Assembly: GCA_905221605.1 (NCBI GenBank)
Contig: CAJNDS010000602.1
Location: 645,001-709,000 of the forward strand
Origin: Symbiodinium natans
Taxonomy: Eukaryota; Sar; Dinophyceae; Suessiales; Symbiodiniaceae
Direction of reading: 5' to 3'
Length of the DNA stretch: 64,000 nt
Positions 41,348-50,731 of this stretch are shown here, piece after piece. The stretch's first letter is position 1. Each line of letters starts with the position of its first letter. A program made the position numbers and the translations under genes. The notes beneath the pieces are model-generated. The model ran no database searches. It was not told where the DNA came from and saw only the letters and a list, made by a program, of their open reading frames with translations.

Positions 41348-42717
41348 ATGAACATCCGCGTGCAGATGCTGAGCGGGCGTGAGGCCGTCATCCCGGCCGA
41401 ACACCATGAGAGCCTGAGTGACTTGGCCGAGAAAGCCCGAGTTGCGCTGGGCGCCTGCCGCGGCCGCCTGGTGCCTGCGTCGGAGCTCCAGCCGGACGTC
41501 CAGGTGAAGAGAGCGAGGTACGAGGGCGAGACTCTGACGTACCAGGCGATCTTACCCTCCGTGCTGGCGACTGTGAACGCGTACGCGATCCTGCATGGTG
41601 ACGGCGAGGCGGAGAGCGTGGGGGACCTCGCTTTTGGTGGCCGCGGCTGGGAGCAAGACGTGAGGGCATTGCAGTGCACCGACCGGGCCTTCGCCGCCCT
41701 CCTGGAAGATGGATCGGTCGAGGCCTGGGGTGATACCGCTTATGGTGGCAAGCGCAGGCCCCAAATTTACCTGACGGACGTCAAGGAGATCCAGAGCACC
41801 TACAGCGCCTTCGCGGCCATCACGAGCGACAGCGTGGTGGAGTGCTGGGGCGACATGGATCGAGGCGGCTTGGCACCCATGTTGCCCGGCGAAGGGGATC
41901 CTCCCGTACCTCGACTCCTGAGCGATGTGATCGCCATCCAGTCCACTGGGGGGGCCTTCGCCGCGATTCGCGCGGATGGGAGCGTCGTGGCATGGGGCGA
42001 CCCCGAGGAGGGCGGCGACATCAACCTGGCCCACCCGGAGCCGAAGAATGTCGTGAAGATCCAGGCGACGGATTCGGCCTTTGCGGCGATTATGGCTGAT
42101 GGCACGGTGTCTTGCTGGGGCGATCTGGATGCAGGCGGCGACGGCTATTGGTCTGCGGATGATGACCTTCTGGAGGAGGGCCTTACCAATGTCGTCGACA
42201 TACAGGCCACCAAGTTTGCCTTCGCCGCAATCACGTCCAGCGGCTCCGTATGCCTGAGATCACGAGACGACTTCGTCGTGGACGCCGTGGCCATCCAGTC
42301 GACCGATGAGGCCTTTGCCGCGATCCTCAAAGACGGCTCTGTGCAGGCCTGGGGCAATGCTGACTGTGGGGGAGACTGCGAGGCCGTGCGGGACCGCTTG
42401 GTGAAGGTTCGAGAGATCCAGGCCAACGCCAAGGCCTTTGCGGCCCTCCTGGAAGACGGCTCCGTGGTGACCTGGGGCGATGCCGACCATGGAGGCAATG
42501 GGCCGTCGGTGCAGAACGTGAGGTGCATTCAGGCCACAGAGAGCGCCTTCGCAGCAATCCTGATGGCTCCGTGGTGACCTGGGGCGATGCCATGGCTGGA
42601 GGAGAATCCAGCGCAGTGCGGGATCAGCTGCGGAATGTCATCCACGTGAGTTCGGGTCGGCGCTTCTTCGTAGCAATTTTGGGCGATGGCACCACCGTAC
42701 ACTGGGGTGCGATGTAG
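41348..42717 (+). CDS. ubiquitin-like/RCC1-repeat protein with a late frameshift
   Basis: The ATG at 41348 gives MNIRVQMLSGREAVIPAE, a ubiquitin-like N-terminal fold (about 1-75). It is followed by nine repeats of about 40-50 residues of the form IQST..AFAAI..DGSVV.WGD..GG. This is the RCC1-type beta-propeller pattern often annotated as HERC-like in dinoflagellates. The first frame ends at 42577 inside repeat 8 (AFAAILMAPW); the next frame continues NPDGSVVTWGDA and a ninth repeat to TTVHWGAM at 42717. Comparison with the other repeats suggests loss of about four bases (GAAG) near 42564, which truncates the propeller. Exact role unknown; protein-interaction scaffold is the likely class. Confidence 0.8.
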
Positions 42718-43255
42718 GGCTTGGCAATCTTGGACCCCGTGCAGTGGGGTGCCATGTGCGCCGTGGTACAGAGCGGCGTCGCGAGCCTGTCACATTTTGG
42801 TCGAGTTGAAACAAGGGCCTTGGGATTTGTGCTGCGAGCGCGAAGAGCTTTGCGCATTTTGCATCCTTGAGGGCCCTGCGTACCCTATATCCCCACATGC
42901 CCTGTATCCACCCTCTTGCTCAGGTGATGTGGCTGGCGACGTCGGCCCGAAGCCCGTCGGCCCCGCTGTAGGTTGCCCCCCATCTGCCCTGCAAGTGCAT
43001 CTGTGTGGTGCTGACTGAGTGTGCGCCCCCATCCCGCCTGTAAGACGAGAGTGCCCTGCGTTCCCGAACCCCGCTCGGGAGCCCCGAGCCCTCGCGCCGC
43101 CCAGGTCCTCTCGACTAGCCGCGGCATCTTCGGGCGATCGCCTAAGCCCCGGTCCTGCTCTGTCCGTTGCCTCTTTGAAGCCGTCTGCTTGGCATGTTTT
43201 CGACGTTCGCAGCATTTTGCTTGCATCCAGAGCCGTAGCTGGGCGAAGGGTCGTC
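42718..43255. other. intergenic DNA, possible promoter or intron
   Basis: No gene. It includes GAGTGCCCTGCGTTCCCGAACCCC, which resembles the sequence upstream of the RCC1-like gene. Confidence 0.35.
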
Positions 43256-43961
43256 ATGAGCTTCTCGAGTGAGGCGCGGGCGCTGGCGGTGAAGCTCGTG
43301 CTGAGCCCTGAGCACCGCGTAGGCCAAAAGTGTGGCTTCAGGATCTTTCCAGGCTCGGCGCAGAGCTGCTGCAGGCAGATGATGCGCTTGGTGCACCCGG
43401 ACAGGTGCAGTGACCCGCAGGCCACCCAGGCCGTCCAGGAGCTGCAAAGCTTCGAGCTCCACCTGAGCAACAGCGATCCGGAGTCGCTTCGCCAGGGGCC
43501 GATGAGTGATCTGGAGACTCTTCTGGATCGAGCGATACCGCCCGAGCTGAAGCAGTGCAGAGAGGTGGAGCTATCACAGCCGGCCTCGAAACCGCACGCA
43601 ACCGGCTTCGTTCTTGAAGTGGGAGCTTTCGGAAGGGGCTCCTCTGCTCCTGCAGTGCCCCATCCTGAAGCCGAAGGCCGCATCGTCTCGTGCAAGTTTG
43701 GATCAGTTCATGACGCGCGTGAAGGCTCTGAATATCAAGGCTGCAAAGCCCACGGCGGCGGAGGTTGCGCACAGCGAGCCGGAGATTGCAGAGCCCACGG
43801 CGGCGGAGGTTGCGCAGTGCAGCGAGCCGGAGATTGCAAAGCCCACGGCGGCGGAGGTTGCGCACAGCGAGCCGAGATTGCAGAGCCCACGGCGGCGGAG
43901 GTTGCGCAGTGCAGCGAGCCGGTGGTAGAGGCATCAGCCGAGGAGGAGCCGGAGCCCTTTT
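43256..43961 (+). pseudogene. J-domain-like protein with Ala/Glu/Pro repeats, frameshifted
   Basis: The ATG at 43256 gives MSFSSEARALAVKLVLSPEH. A J-domain-like helix pair carries the HPD triad in MMRLVHPDRCSDPQATQAVQ (about residues 42-61). The frame changes near 43620; the next frame reads LLLQCPILKPKAASS and SLDQFMTRVKALNIKAA. It then enters repeats of (K/E)PTAAEVAHSEPEIA or (K/E)PTAAEVAQCSEPEIA. Loss of one G near 43875 (CCGAGATT against CCGGAGATT in sister units) shifts it back. Another change at CCCTTTTGTGAAC (about 43958) joins it to the NTPase frame. The three changes together suggest a decayed J-domain/repeat/NTPase gene. HPD would recruit Hsp70. Confidence 0.55.
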
Positions 43962-45332
43962 GTGAACGGAGAGCTGGGCGAGCCGCTCAAGGAGTTCAGG
44001 GACTATGTGGTGGCGAAGCAAGACTTTGAGCACTTCGGCCCGGACTGCCCGCAGGAGGCCGTCAAGCGCTTCCGAGATTGCCTCTATAGCGACGAGAAGG
44101 ACAAATCGAACTTCAATCCCTACTGGCTCGTGCTAGAGTTCCCCGCTCACACTCCGGTCGTGCCGTTGCCGGAGTGGAACGGCGCGATGGCCTTCGCTCT
44201 GCGCGAAGGCGATCCCACGAACTTCCTGCTCGTGAGCAAGAACAAGGGCGCGGCGGTGCGGGCCGACAACGTCTTCAAGGTAAAGAAGGACTGCTTGGCC
44301 ATGCTGTTCTCCGCGATCCTCCTGAGCGGCTGGCAGCGGGGAAACATCCGCATCTTCGAGAAGGCGGCCTACTACAGCGCCAAGGACCAGGGCGCGCAGG
44401 ACTTTTCCCCACGGGCGGCGCTCCGAAGCCTGGATCACCTCGACCCCGTCGGCTTCGTGTCCCACATGGCCAAGCTGGAGGACCGGTTCGGAGGCGACAC
44501 GGCTCTGCGGACTCGCAAGCGCAAGGCCAGGACCGTGGAGGAGTACATCTACGTGCAGCGGGAGGCCCTCAACAAGCTCCGCAAGGCCGTCGATGACGAA
44601 AAGGAGGCCAAGGCGATGCTTGCGAAGTCCACGCTGCCCATCGCCGACTTCAATTACGAGACCTGCCAGTGCTGGTTTTGGGACGAGCCGAGTGGCCGCA
44701 AGAAGTCCGTGCCCTTGCACGAGGCCGTCGCCGCCGCCATCCAGACGAAGAGGACCCTCGTGCTTTATGGGCCTCCAGGTCGAGGCAAGTCGCCCTTCGC
44801 CAGAGCATTGGCCGGCTGGTACATGAAGCACGTCCTGAACGGCAAGATCGACGAGATGATTTTCACCGGCACCGTGGACAGCCTCCGTAAGGCGCACCAG
44901 TTCAATCTTCTTCAGGACGGAAGACCGCTGGTCTTCGATGACCTCCTCGCCAACCGGCAAAACGTAGGAAGTCAAGGAGGCGGCCCGGATTTCGTGAAAC
45001 AGCTCTTAGGCATCTCCCGAGATGATCGGGCTACGCTCCAAAGCCGGTACGCAGATATGCAAATCCCGCAGGATTGCCTGAGCATCATGACAGTTCAGGA
45101 TGTCGACAAGGTGCACAGGGGGCTCCAGGCCATGCACAGCGCCACGGAAACCCACATCCCCAAGGAGTTCTGCGTGGACTTCCAGGACACGCCCATCGTG
45201 CAGCATTACGACGTTGACAGCCGGGCAATCCTCAAGAGGATGGTCGCCATCTTCGTCCCCGACGGCATCCTGAAGAACGCCGTCTTGGAGAACCGCACCA
45301 TCTCCGATGCGGAAAGCCGCCCAGCTTCGTGA
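43962..45332 (+). CDS. P-loop NTPase, SF3/AAA+-like (possible replication helicase)
   Basis: 457 codons. The listed start is a GTG; the frame is continuous with the J-domain region through a one-base shift, so the true N-terminus is uncertain. The Walker A motif LYGPPGRGKSPFARALA is at about residues 267-283, and Walker B PLVFDDLLA follows about 60 residues later. Then come KQLLGISRDDRATLQSRYAD and LSIMTVQDVDKVHRG near the sensor positions. A single A motif, DD in the B motif and the short spacing resemble viral superfamily-3 helicases, but the motif-C Asn is not evident. The N-terminal 250 residues have no recognised domain. Either a virus-derived replication protein or a divergent AAA+ ATPase. 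Confidence 0.6.
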   Translation: MNGELGEPLKEFRDYVVAKQDFEHFGPDCPQEAVKRFRDCLYSDEKDKSNFNPYWLVLEFPAHTPVVPLPEWNGAMAFALREGDPTNFLLVSKNKGAAVRADNVFKVKKDCLAMLFSAILLSGWQRGNIRIFEKAAYYSAKDQGAQDFSPRAALRSLDHLDPVGFVSHMAKLEDRFGGDTALRTRKRKARTVEEYIYVQREALNKLRKAVDDEKEAKAMLAKSTLPIADFNYETCQCWFWDEPSGRKKSVPLHEAVAAAIQTKRTLVLYGPPGRGKSPFARALAGWYMKHVLNGKIDEMIFTGTVDSLRKAHQFNLLQDGRPLVFDDLLANRQNVGSQGGGPDFVKQLLGISRDDRATLQSRYADMQIPQDCLSIMTVQDVDKVHRGLQAMHSATETHIPKEFCVDFQDTPIVQHYDVDSRAILKRMVAIFVPDGILKNAVLENRTISDAESRPAS

Positions 45333-45725
45333 TCTCTGGAAGACAACCGTTGCTTAGTGCGTGGCGGTCAGTGCAGGACCCCCGCTGCCGCGGAACTTTT
45401 GCCTTAGTCTCTGCGTGTTCGGCGCCAGTACAGGATTCCCGAGCCGCTGCCCGTGCAAACAAGCTTTCCGTATGTGTAGCCGTGCAGCTTCAAGCCTTAT
45501 GTGCAGTAATTTTTTTTGGGAAGTTCGGGCTGTCTGTGTGCAGTAGGAGTTGTTGTGGGAGCCTTCTTAGCCCCGTCACTGAACCCCTTCGCCTCGCTCA
45601 GGTCCGAACCTGCGTCGTGCTGGTGCCTCTGTTCAGGGTTTTTTCGGACTTTGATAGTGGTGTTCCGTGTGCGCACAGGGCCAGTCTGAAGCTTGGGGTT
45701 TTCTTGCCCGTCGAGTGCCCCGCTC
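45333..45725. other. no recognisable gene
   Basis: Low-complexity frame only. TTGCCCGTCGAGTGCCCCGC and CCGGGCAGGTCG at the right resemble the other intron-like borders in this GC-rich region. Confidence 0.35.
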
Positions 45726-46219
45726 CTATCCCGGGCAGGTCGCTTCCACCATTTCCACGTTTTCCGGGGTTTCCGGGAGGGTGTTGGGGGGGCCCACAAA
45801 GTCAACATGGAAAGCGTGGAAAAATGGAGCTCCTGGACACCCAAAGCGGGCTCGAAGGGCAGGGTTCAAAAGCGAACTCCGAACAACATGGAAAGGGCGG
45901 AAAGCGTGGAAAAATGGAGCTCCTGGACACCAAAAGCGGGCTCGAAGGACAGGGTTCAAAAGCGAACTCCGAACAACATGGAAAGTGTGGAAAGCGTGGA
46001 AAAATGGAGCTCCTGGACACCCAAAGCGGGCTCGAAGGGCAGGGTTCAAAAGCGAACTCCGAACAACATGGAAAGTGTGGAAAGCGTGGAAAAATGGAGC
46101 TCCTGCACGTCAAGATTGGGCCGTTTCCAGCTTTCCATGTTGACTTTGTGGGCCCCCCCAACACCCTCCCGGAAACCCTGGAAAACCTGGAAATGGTGGA
46201 AGCGACCTGCCCGGGATAG
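45726..46219. mobile_element. foldback (TIR) element with 90-bp internal tandem repeats
   Basis: Terminal inverted repeats of about 88 bp: left 45726-45815 (CTATCCCGGGCAGGTCGC... to GTCAACATGGAAAG), right 46131-46219, its complement with about two mismatches. Inside are three exact-period 90-bp units starting at the ATGs at 45824, 45914 and 46004, and a diverged fourth at 46094. Because 90 is divisible by 3, all frames stay open and one reads MELLDTQSGLEGQGSKANSE repeatedly. No transposase and no clear target duplication. Probably non-autonomous. Confidence 0.85.
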
Positions 46220-46350
46220 AGGCCTACGACCCGCTTGTGAAGCGACAAGCCCCGCAAGTGACGCCGCCGCCCAGGTCTGACGCCATCACGGGACTGGGCC
46301 TTGGTGGAGCCGCGCCCTCTGCCGCGAGGTCGTAAGTCAAGTCGGCAGTT

Positions 46351-46927
46351 GTGCAGCCACATGCCATGCGCAGTGTTGCACCCTCGAGCCTGGAAGCCAT
46401 GGCTAGCCTCACCGCATGGGAGTGTGTGATCACCTTCCTCACCGCGGCGGATGTGGATGAGGGCGAGGCTCCGGATGACGCGGTCACGCTGCCGGAGGTC
46501 GAGCAGAACGCTGGGACCGCGCGCGTCTTGGGTCGGCTGGCTATTTGCAGCCGGGGCATGCTGCGCAGCTTGCAGCCTTTTCTGCGCGGCTGCCGTGAGA
46601 CGACGGACGCCCTGAACCTTGGCCTGATCCGGCGTGGACGCGCTCCGAGAGCACCCCAACTTCTTCCTGCGAGGCTTCGTGTGGCACGCGTACGACACCG
46701 ATCCCCAGCCCGCGGCCATGCCCATGCAGCAGACGTTCGCCATACTTGAGGGCGAGCAGCGGAGGAGGCTCATCCGGATGGTGCGGCGGGTCGAGGTGCA
46801 GCAAGGTCATCGCCAAGCTCGGGATTTTGTGGCAACAATGCTCAGGCATCTTATGGAGGATCCGCAGAAGGATATCCGGAGAACGCTGGCGCTCATGGAG
46901 CGCGAGCTCGACTTGATGTTCGCCTAG
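46351..46927 (+). pseudogene. F-box-like protein, frameshifted
   Basis: The likely start is the ATG at 46399 (MASLTAWECVITFLTAADV); W..VITFLTAAD resembles an F-box start (inference). The first frame continues to LNLGLIRRG near 46634. A one-base shift there changes to VDALREHPNFFLRGFVWHAY, which runs to ERELDLMFA at 46927. Together about 175 residues, mostly helical. No other domain is recognised. The tight join of two protein-like frames argues for one gene with a single indel. Confidence 0.5.
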
Positions 46928-47590
46928 TGTTTCGCGAAGGCTTTTACATGGGCTTTTAGTCCTCTGCGGCGCTTCCTATAGGTTTGAATGCCGTTTGGAG
47001 GTGCAGAGGTGTTTCGAGCTTGCAAACTCCCCTGTGTACAGCTGTTTCCGACGTTGGACAGGCGTCGATGACATACCGGCCGACCTCGGGCTGTGAAAAA
47101 ACATTCCGGAGCCCCTTTCTGTTGAGTCATTGTGCATGTTTGCGTTGCTTTGAGATTGCAAGCTGTTCAGGTCGAGCTGCTGGACGAGGCCTCCCCCTCC
47201 CTTGCTCGTCGGATGGCATGCGGCTAAACCGAGAACCGGCTTGTGTGCGCAGGTCGGTTCGGCGTCTTCCAGGTTCGCGTGGTCTGCAGCCCCCGGTTAC
47301 CCTAAGTCCCCGAACCTTCCAGCCCGAACCCTCTGCCCCTAATCCCTACTAGGCTGCCCTGCGAGTTCCCTGCGGCTAGTACCTGGTTGTTGCTTGTTTT
47401 TTTAGTTCAAACAGACGCTGTTCGGTACTCTGAATGCTTCTCTGGACGTAGCTGCTCGTTTTGGCGCACATGAGTGCTACATGAGCCCACATGAGTCCCA
47501 CATGAGTCCACATGAGTCCCACATGAGCCCACATGAGTCCCACATCCACATGAGTCCAGAAGGCTCCTATCGTCACGGCGGGGCCACGGG
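46928..47590. other. no recognisable gene
   Basis: Intergenic; includes the CACATGAGT minisatellite described separately. Confidence 0.4.
47469..47556. repeat. minisatellite CCCACATGAGT / CCACATGAGTC
   Basis: About seven CACATGAG words in 88 bp with alternating 12- and 15-bp spacing. Confidence 0.85.
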
Positions 47591-48554
47591 TCCGGGGTTG
47601 AAGTCTGCCGGACGGCCAAGGGCACAGGCGGGCGGGTGAGTCTCGCCTTGGGCTCCGCACTTCCACGAGGCACGGGCAAGGCGTGCTTCAGCAGGGTCTC
47701 GCTGCCATCCGTGGCCCGCGCCACCATGGAGTCAACAGAGCTCAGGTCCTTGGCCGCCCCGTACTGGGGCTGGAAGCTCCTCGCTGCATTGGTCGGGGCT
47801 CGGAAGGCCCCGCCTCCTGCAGCCGCTGCTGCCGGCTCCTAGTCAGGGCGTCGTTGTGCTTGAACTTCTGCGCATTGTCTTGATACACGCGGAACGTGGT
47901 GGCCGGCTGCTTCTCCACATCCTCAGGCGCCGCGTGCACTGCCTCGTGCGGCCGCTTGTTGTATGCGCTCGTCACCTGCTCCACGTTCTCCGCCCAGCCT
48001 CCCCGTCCCGGGCCGCCCTGCCCGCCAGGTCCCTCTTGAGCGTTTGGATTGCTCGGTCAATGACCGCCGTGGCATTGCGGTCCTCGGGCCGCTTCTGTCG
48101 CCTGCTCCAGGCCCTGGAACTCGTTCCCCATATCTGTGGTCACCACGTAGTTGCCCTCCTCCTCCACCAGCTCGGGGATGATGTCGGCGGCGGCCTGGGT
48201 CACGGTTTCGGCTCGCTTGTCGGGCAGGGCCTTAGTGGCCACCTCCCGCGTAAACACGTCCGTCACCACCAGCCCATAGCGATCCCGGTATCGAGTGTTT
48301 TGGCTAAAGTCCACCAGGTCCGCTTGCAGCCAATCGTTGGGACCCTCTGCTGCGCTCTTGCCCAGGCTGCGGGGCTTAGGCGCTAGCGCCTGCCGAGCCA
48401 CATCCGTGCGCAGCGCCGCTCCGGCCCGTGCAGCCGTGAGGTCCCGACGCTCCGGGTGGTCCCTGCGGGCTATCTGGTAGAGCTTCCTTGGGTCTCTCAC
48501 GTTGTACTCCTCCGCGAGGCCCCGGAAGAACTGGAGCGCCGCCTCCTCCGCCAT
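47591..48554 (-). pseudogene. stand-alone retroviral-type integrase (virus/Polinton-like), frameshifted
   Basis: Starts at ATG 48554, two bases after the stop codon of the S74 gene. The N-terminal 75 residues are charged. The catalytic core follows with NDWLQADLVDF (first Asp), DRYGLVVTDVFTREV, and YVVTTDMGNEF (second Asp). A frame change near 48090 leads to PEDRNATAVIDRAIQTLKRD, where the usual Glu helix has Asp (VIDR), then VEQVTSAYNKRPHEAVH. A second change near 47820 restores GGAFRAPTNAARSFQPQYG and LKHALPVPRGS. It is not fused to protease or RT, unlike copia integrase, and resembles the single-gene integrases of Polinton/Maverick-type elements and related algal viruses. It would insert linear viral DNA; this copy is broken. 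Confidence 0.65.
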
Positions 48555-48556
48555 TT

Positions 48557-50731
48557 TTACTTCTTCTTGGGCTTCTTCTCCAGGGCCTCCACACGTGCCT
48601 GGAGCCCCTTCACGACGCCCCAGAGCACGGCCGTGAGCCTGCTGTAGTCGAGCGTCAACAGCTCCTCCCCGTCCCGGTACGTCTTCCCCGTCACCCCCGC
48701 CCCGAGGAAGTCCTGCGCCAGGAAGCCCAGGCGGTTGTGGTGCTCGATGTCTGTGCGGTCGTAGGTCTTCGGGTGGGCGCCGTCGAAGATGCCCTGCAGC
48801 GTCTCCAGGTCAGCGTCCGCGATGTTGGTCTTCACCTTCTCGTCGCTGAGGTTGTTGAACGAGTAATTGACCGTTACGTCGGAGTCCGTCTCCACGACGA
48901 GGGGCGCGGCTCCGGAGGTCCGGTTCTGCAGCCAGATCTCCTGGTTGGGTGCGTAGAGCGTGCAGCCGTCTCCAGCATCGCGAAGCCCGTGGGGGCCGTG
49001 TTCTCCACGCGGACGGCCACGTTGCCGTCCGTCGGGTTGGCGGAGAGCGGGAAGTTCTCCGTGACGTTGAGGCCCTTGGAGGTGCAGACGATGCCTTGCG
49101 TGCCGCCGATGAGCTCCAGGTTCGGGGGGCTCGAGATGATGCCATTGTCTGCGCTGATGGCGGAAGCCGTGTAGAGCACCGAGTTGAGGTAAGTGCCCTG
49201 TGTGCCGCCCGTGAGGGTGAGGTAGTCGTCTGTGGGCCTCGCCCGCACCGTGGGCGCCCGCAGCTCCGTGCTGAGCTCCACGCTCCCCGAGGTCAGCGTG
49301 CCCTGCACATCCAGTGCGGCGTTGACGACGGTGCCTCCAGAGCCACCCGTGATGGTGAGCTCCGTGTCCTGGACCCGCGTGGAGATGGCATTGGTCACCA
49401 GCCCCGTGGCCGTGCCCGTGGCGTCGTCGATGTAGAGCTCCGTGTCCACTCGCAGCCGCGGGGCCACCGAGTGCACCTCCGACGTGGCAAAGGTGCAGAG
49501 GCTCTGGTCCGCCTGGTCCGTGACACGCACAGACACGGTGCCCGCCTTCAAGTTAAGGAATTGATTGGTCGGAAGCAGGGGCTCCACCGTGTCCGCCTGG
49601 AAGCTGCCGGCCGTGGCGATGCCCAGGCTGGAGTCCGCGAAGATGCGGCCCATGGTCAGCAGGTTGACGCCTGTCTTGAGGCTGAGTTGGCTCGAGGACA
49701 GGTCGGCCACGGCGGCCCCGTTGGAAGCCTCGAACTCGGTGCCCAGGCTGCCGCCCCGCAGCGTCAAGAAATCGGCTCCGTTGGCTCGCGCGTCATTGAC
49801 GAGCAGGGGATCCGACGGTGGTGCCCCCGCCAGGGCATAGCGAGCATCGCTCTCGGCTTTGCTGTAGCAGTCGCAATTGAGACGGAGCGTGGCCCCGTTG
49901 CCCAGGATGGGCGTGGCGCTCAGGGGCGCCTGGGGGAGGAGGGCCCTGACCATTCGTGGCGTAAATTGCTCCAGCACCAGGGTGTAGATGCCCCCACCCT
50001 CCACGTTCCCGTTCGTGGGAAAATACCGGGAGTCCAGAGGCGTGAAGTCGCTGCTGGAGAAGTACTTCCCGTCACTTTCGCTCTTGCTGTAGCAGTCGCA
50101 GGTCAGCTGCACCGTGGCGGAGTTGCCCAGAATCAGGTTCGCTCCCAGGGGTGCCTGGGGCAGCAGCGCCCTTATCATTCGGGGCGTGAAATTGTCGAGG
50201 ACCATAGGGATGATGCCTCCCCCTCCGGCGTTGCCGTTGACGGGATGATACCGGGCGTCGCCCTGCGCTTCGGTGAGGAGGCCAGAGGAGCTGATCTGGC
50301 TGGCGATCTCCGCCGAGGTTTCGCCCTGCTCCCAAGTAGTTGGTGAGCTCCGAAGCAAGGGAGCTGTCGATGTCGCCCTGCGTGGCGTACTGCGATACGT
50401 TCAGGGCGTCCACGGCGCTCGATATCTGGGCGTCCACCTCGGCCTGCGTGTACGTCTGGCTCTGGTCGTAGGCCTGGCACTCGATCTGCAGCGTGTTGCC
50501 CGAGTTCTGGAGGCTGGCCACCAGGGGCCCGGCGAAGTGCAGGTTCCGGAGGGCCTGCCCGGTCAGCAGCTCCCAGGTGGTGTTCCCGCTCCAGGCGGGT
50601 GCGTTGGAAATAGCCGCGCCCGCAATGAGGGCGTCCACTTGCGCGGAGTCGTAATAGGATGCGAGCGCTATAGCGATCTCGTTGAGGATGGGTGCCTGCA
50701 GCCCGGTCCACGGCACGTATGCGCTACGCAA
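48557..50731 (-). pseudogene. tail-fibre-like protein with C-terminal S74 endosialidase-type chaperone
   Basis: Three frames join into about 720 residues. The N-terminal frame (50731 to about 50330) has YDSAQVDALIAGA and YTQAEVDAQISS, the Y-x(3)-E/Q-VD-A pattern of phage tail fibres. After a one-base shift, two copies of FTPRM(I/V)RALLPQAPL...LGN.AT..L.CDCYSK.ESD..Y follow, then a long Ser/Thr/Gly-rich beta-repeat stalk (LTLRGGS, LTITGGSGGT, LTLTGGTQGT). A shift near 48970 gives CTLYAPNQEIWLQNRTSGA and the S74 domain: NNLSDEKVKTNI, RLGFLAQDF, LDYSRLTAVLWGVVKGLQAR, VEALEKK. S74 domains trimerise fibres and self-cleave. This is a virus or phage architecture in eukaryotic DNA. Confidence 0.75.

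Noticed and set aside
44133-44975. 280-codon minus-strand ORF opposite the NTPase
   Set aside because: An antisense shadow of a GC-rich gene, with Val/Leu/Gly/His-rich composition and no motif.
48949-50346. 465-codon plus-strand ORF opposite the fibre gene
   Set aside because: An antisense shadow; the minus strand carries the clear fibre repeats and S74 motifs.
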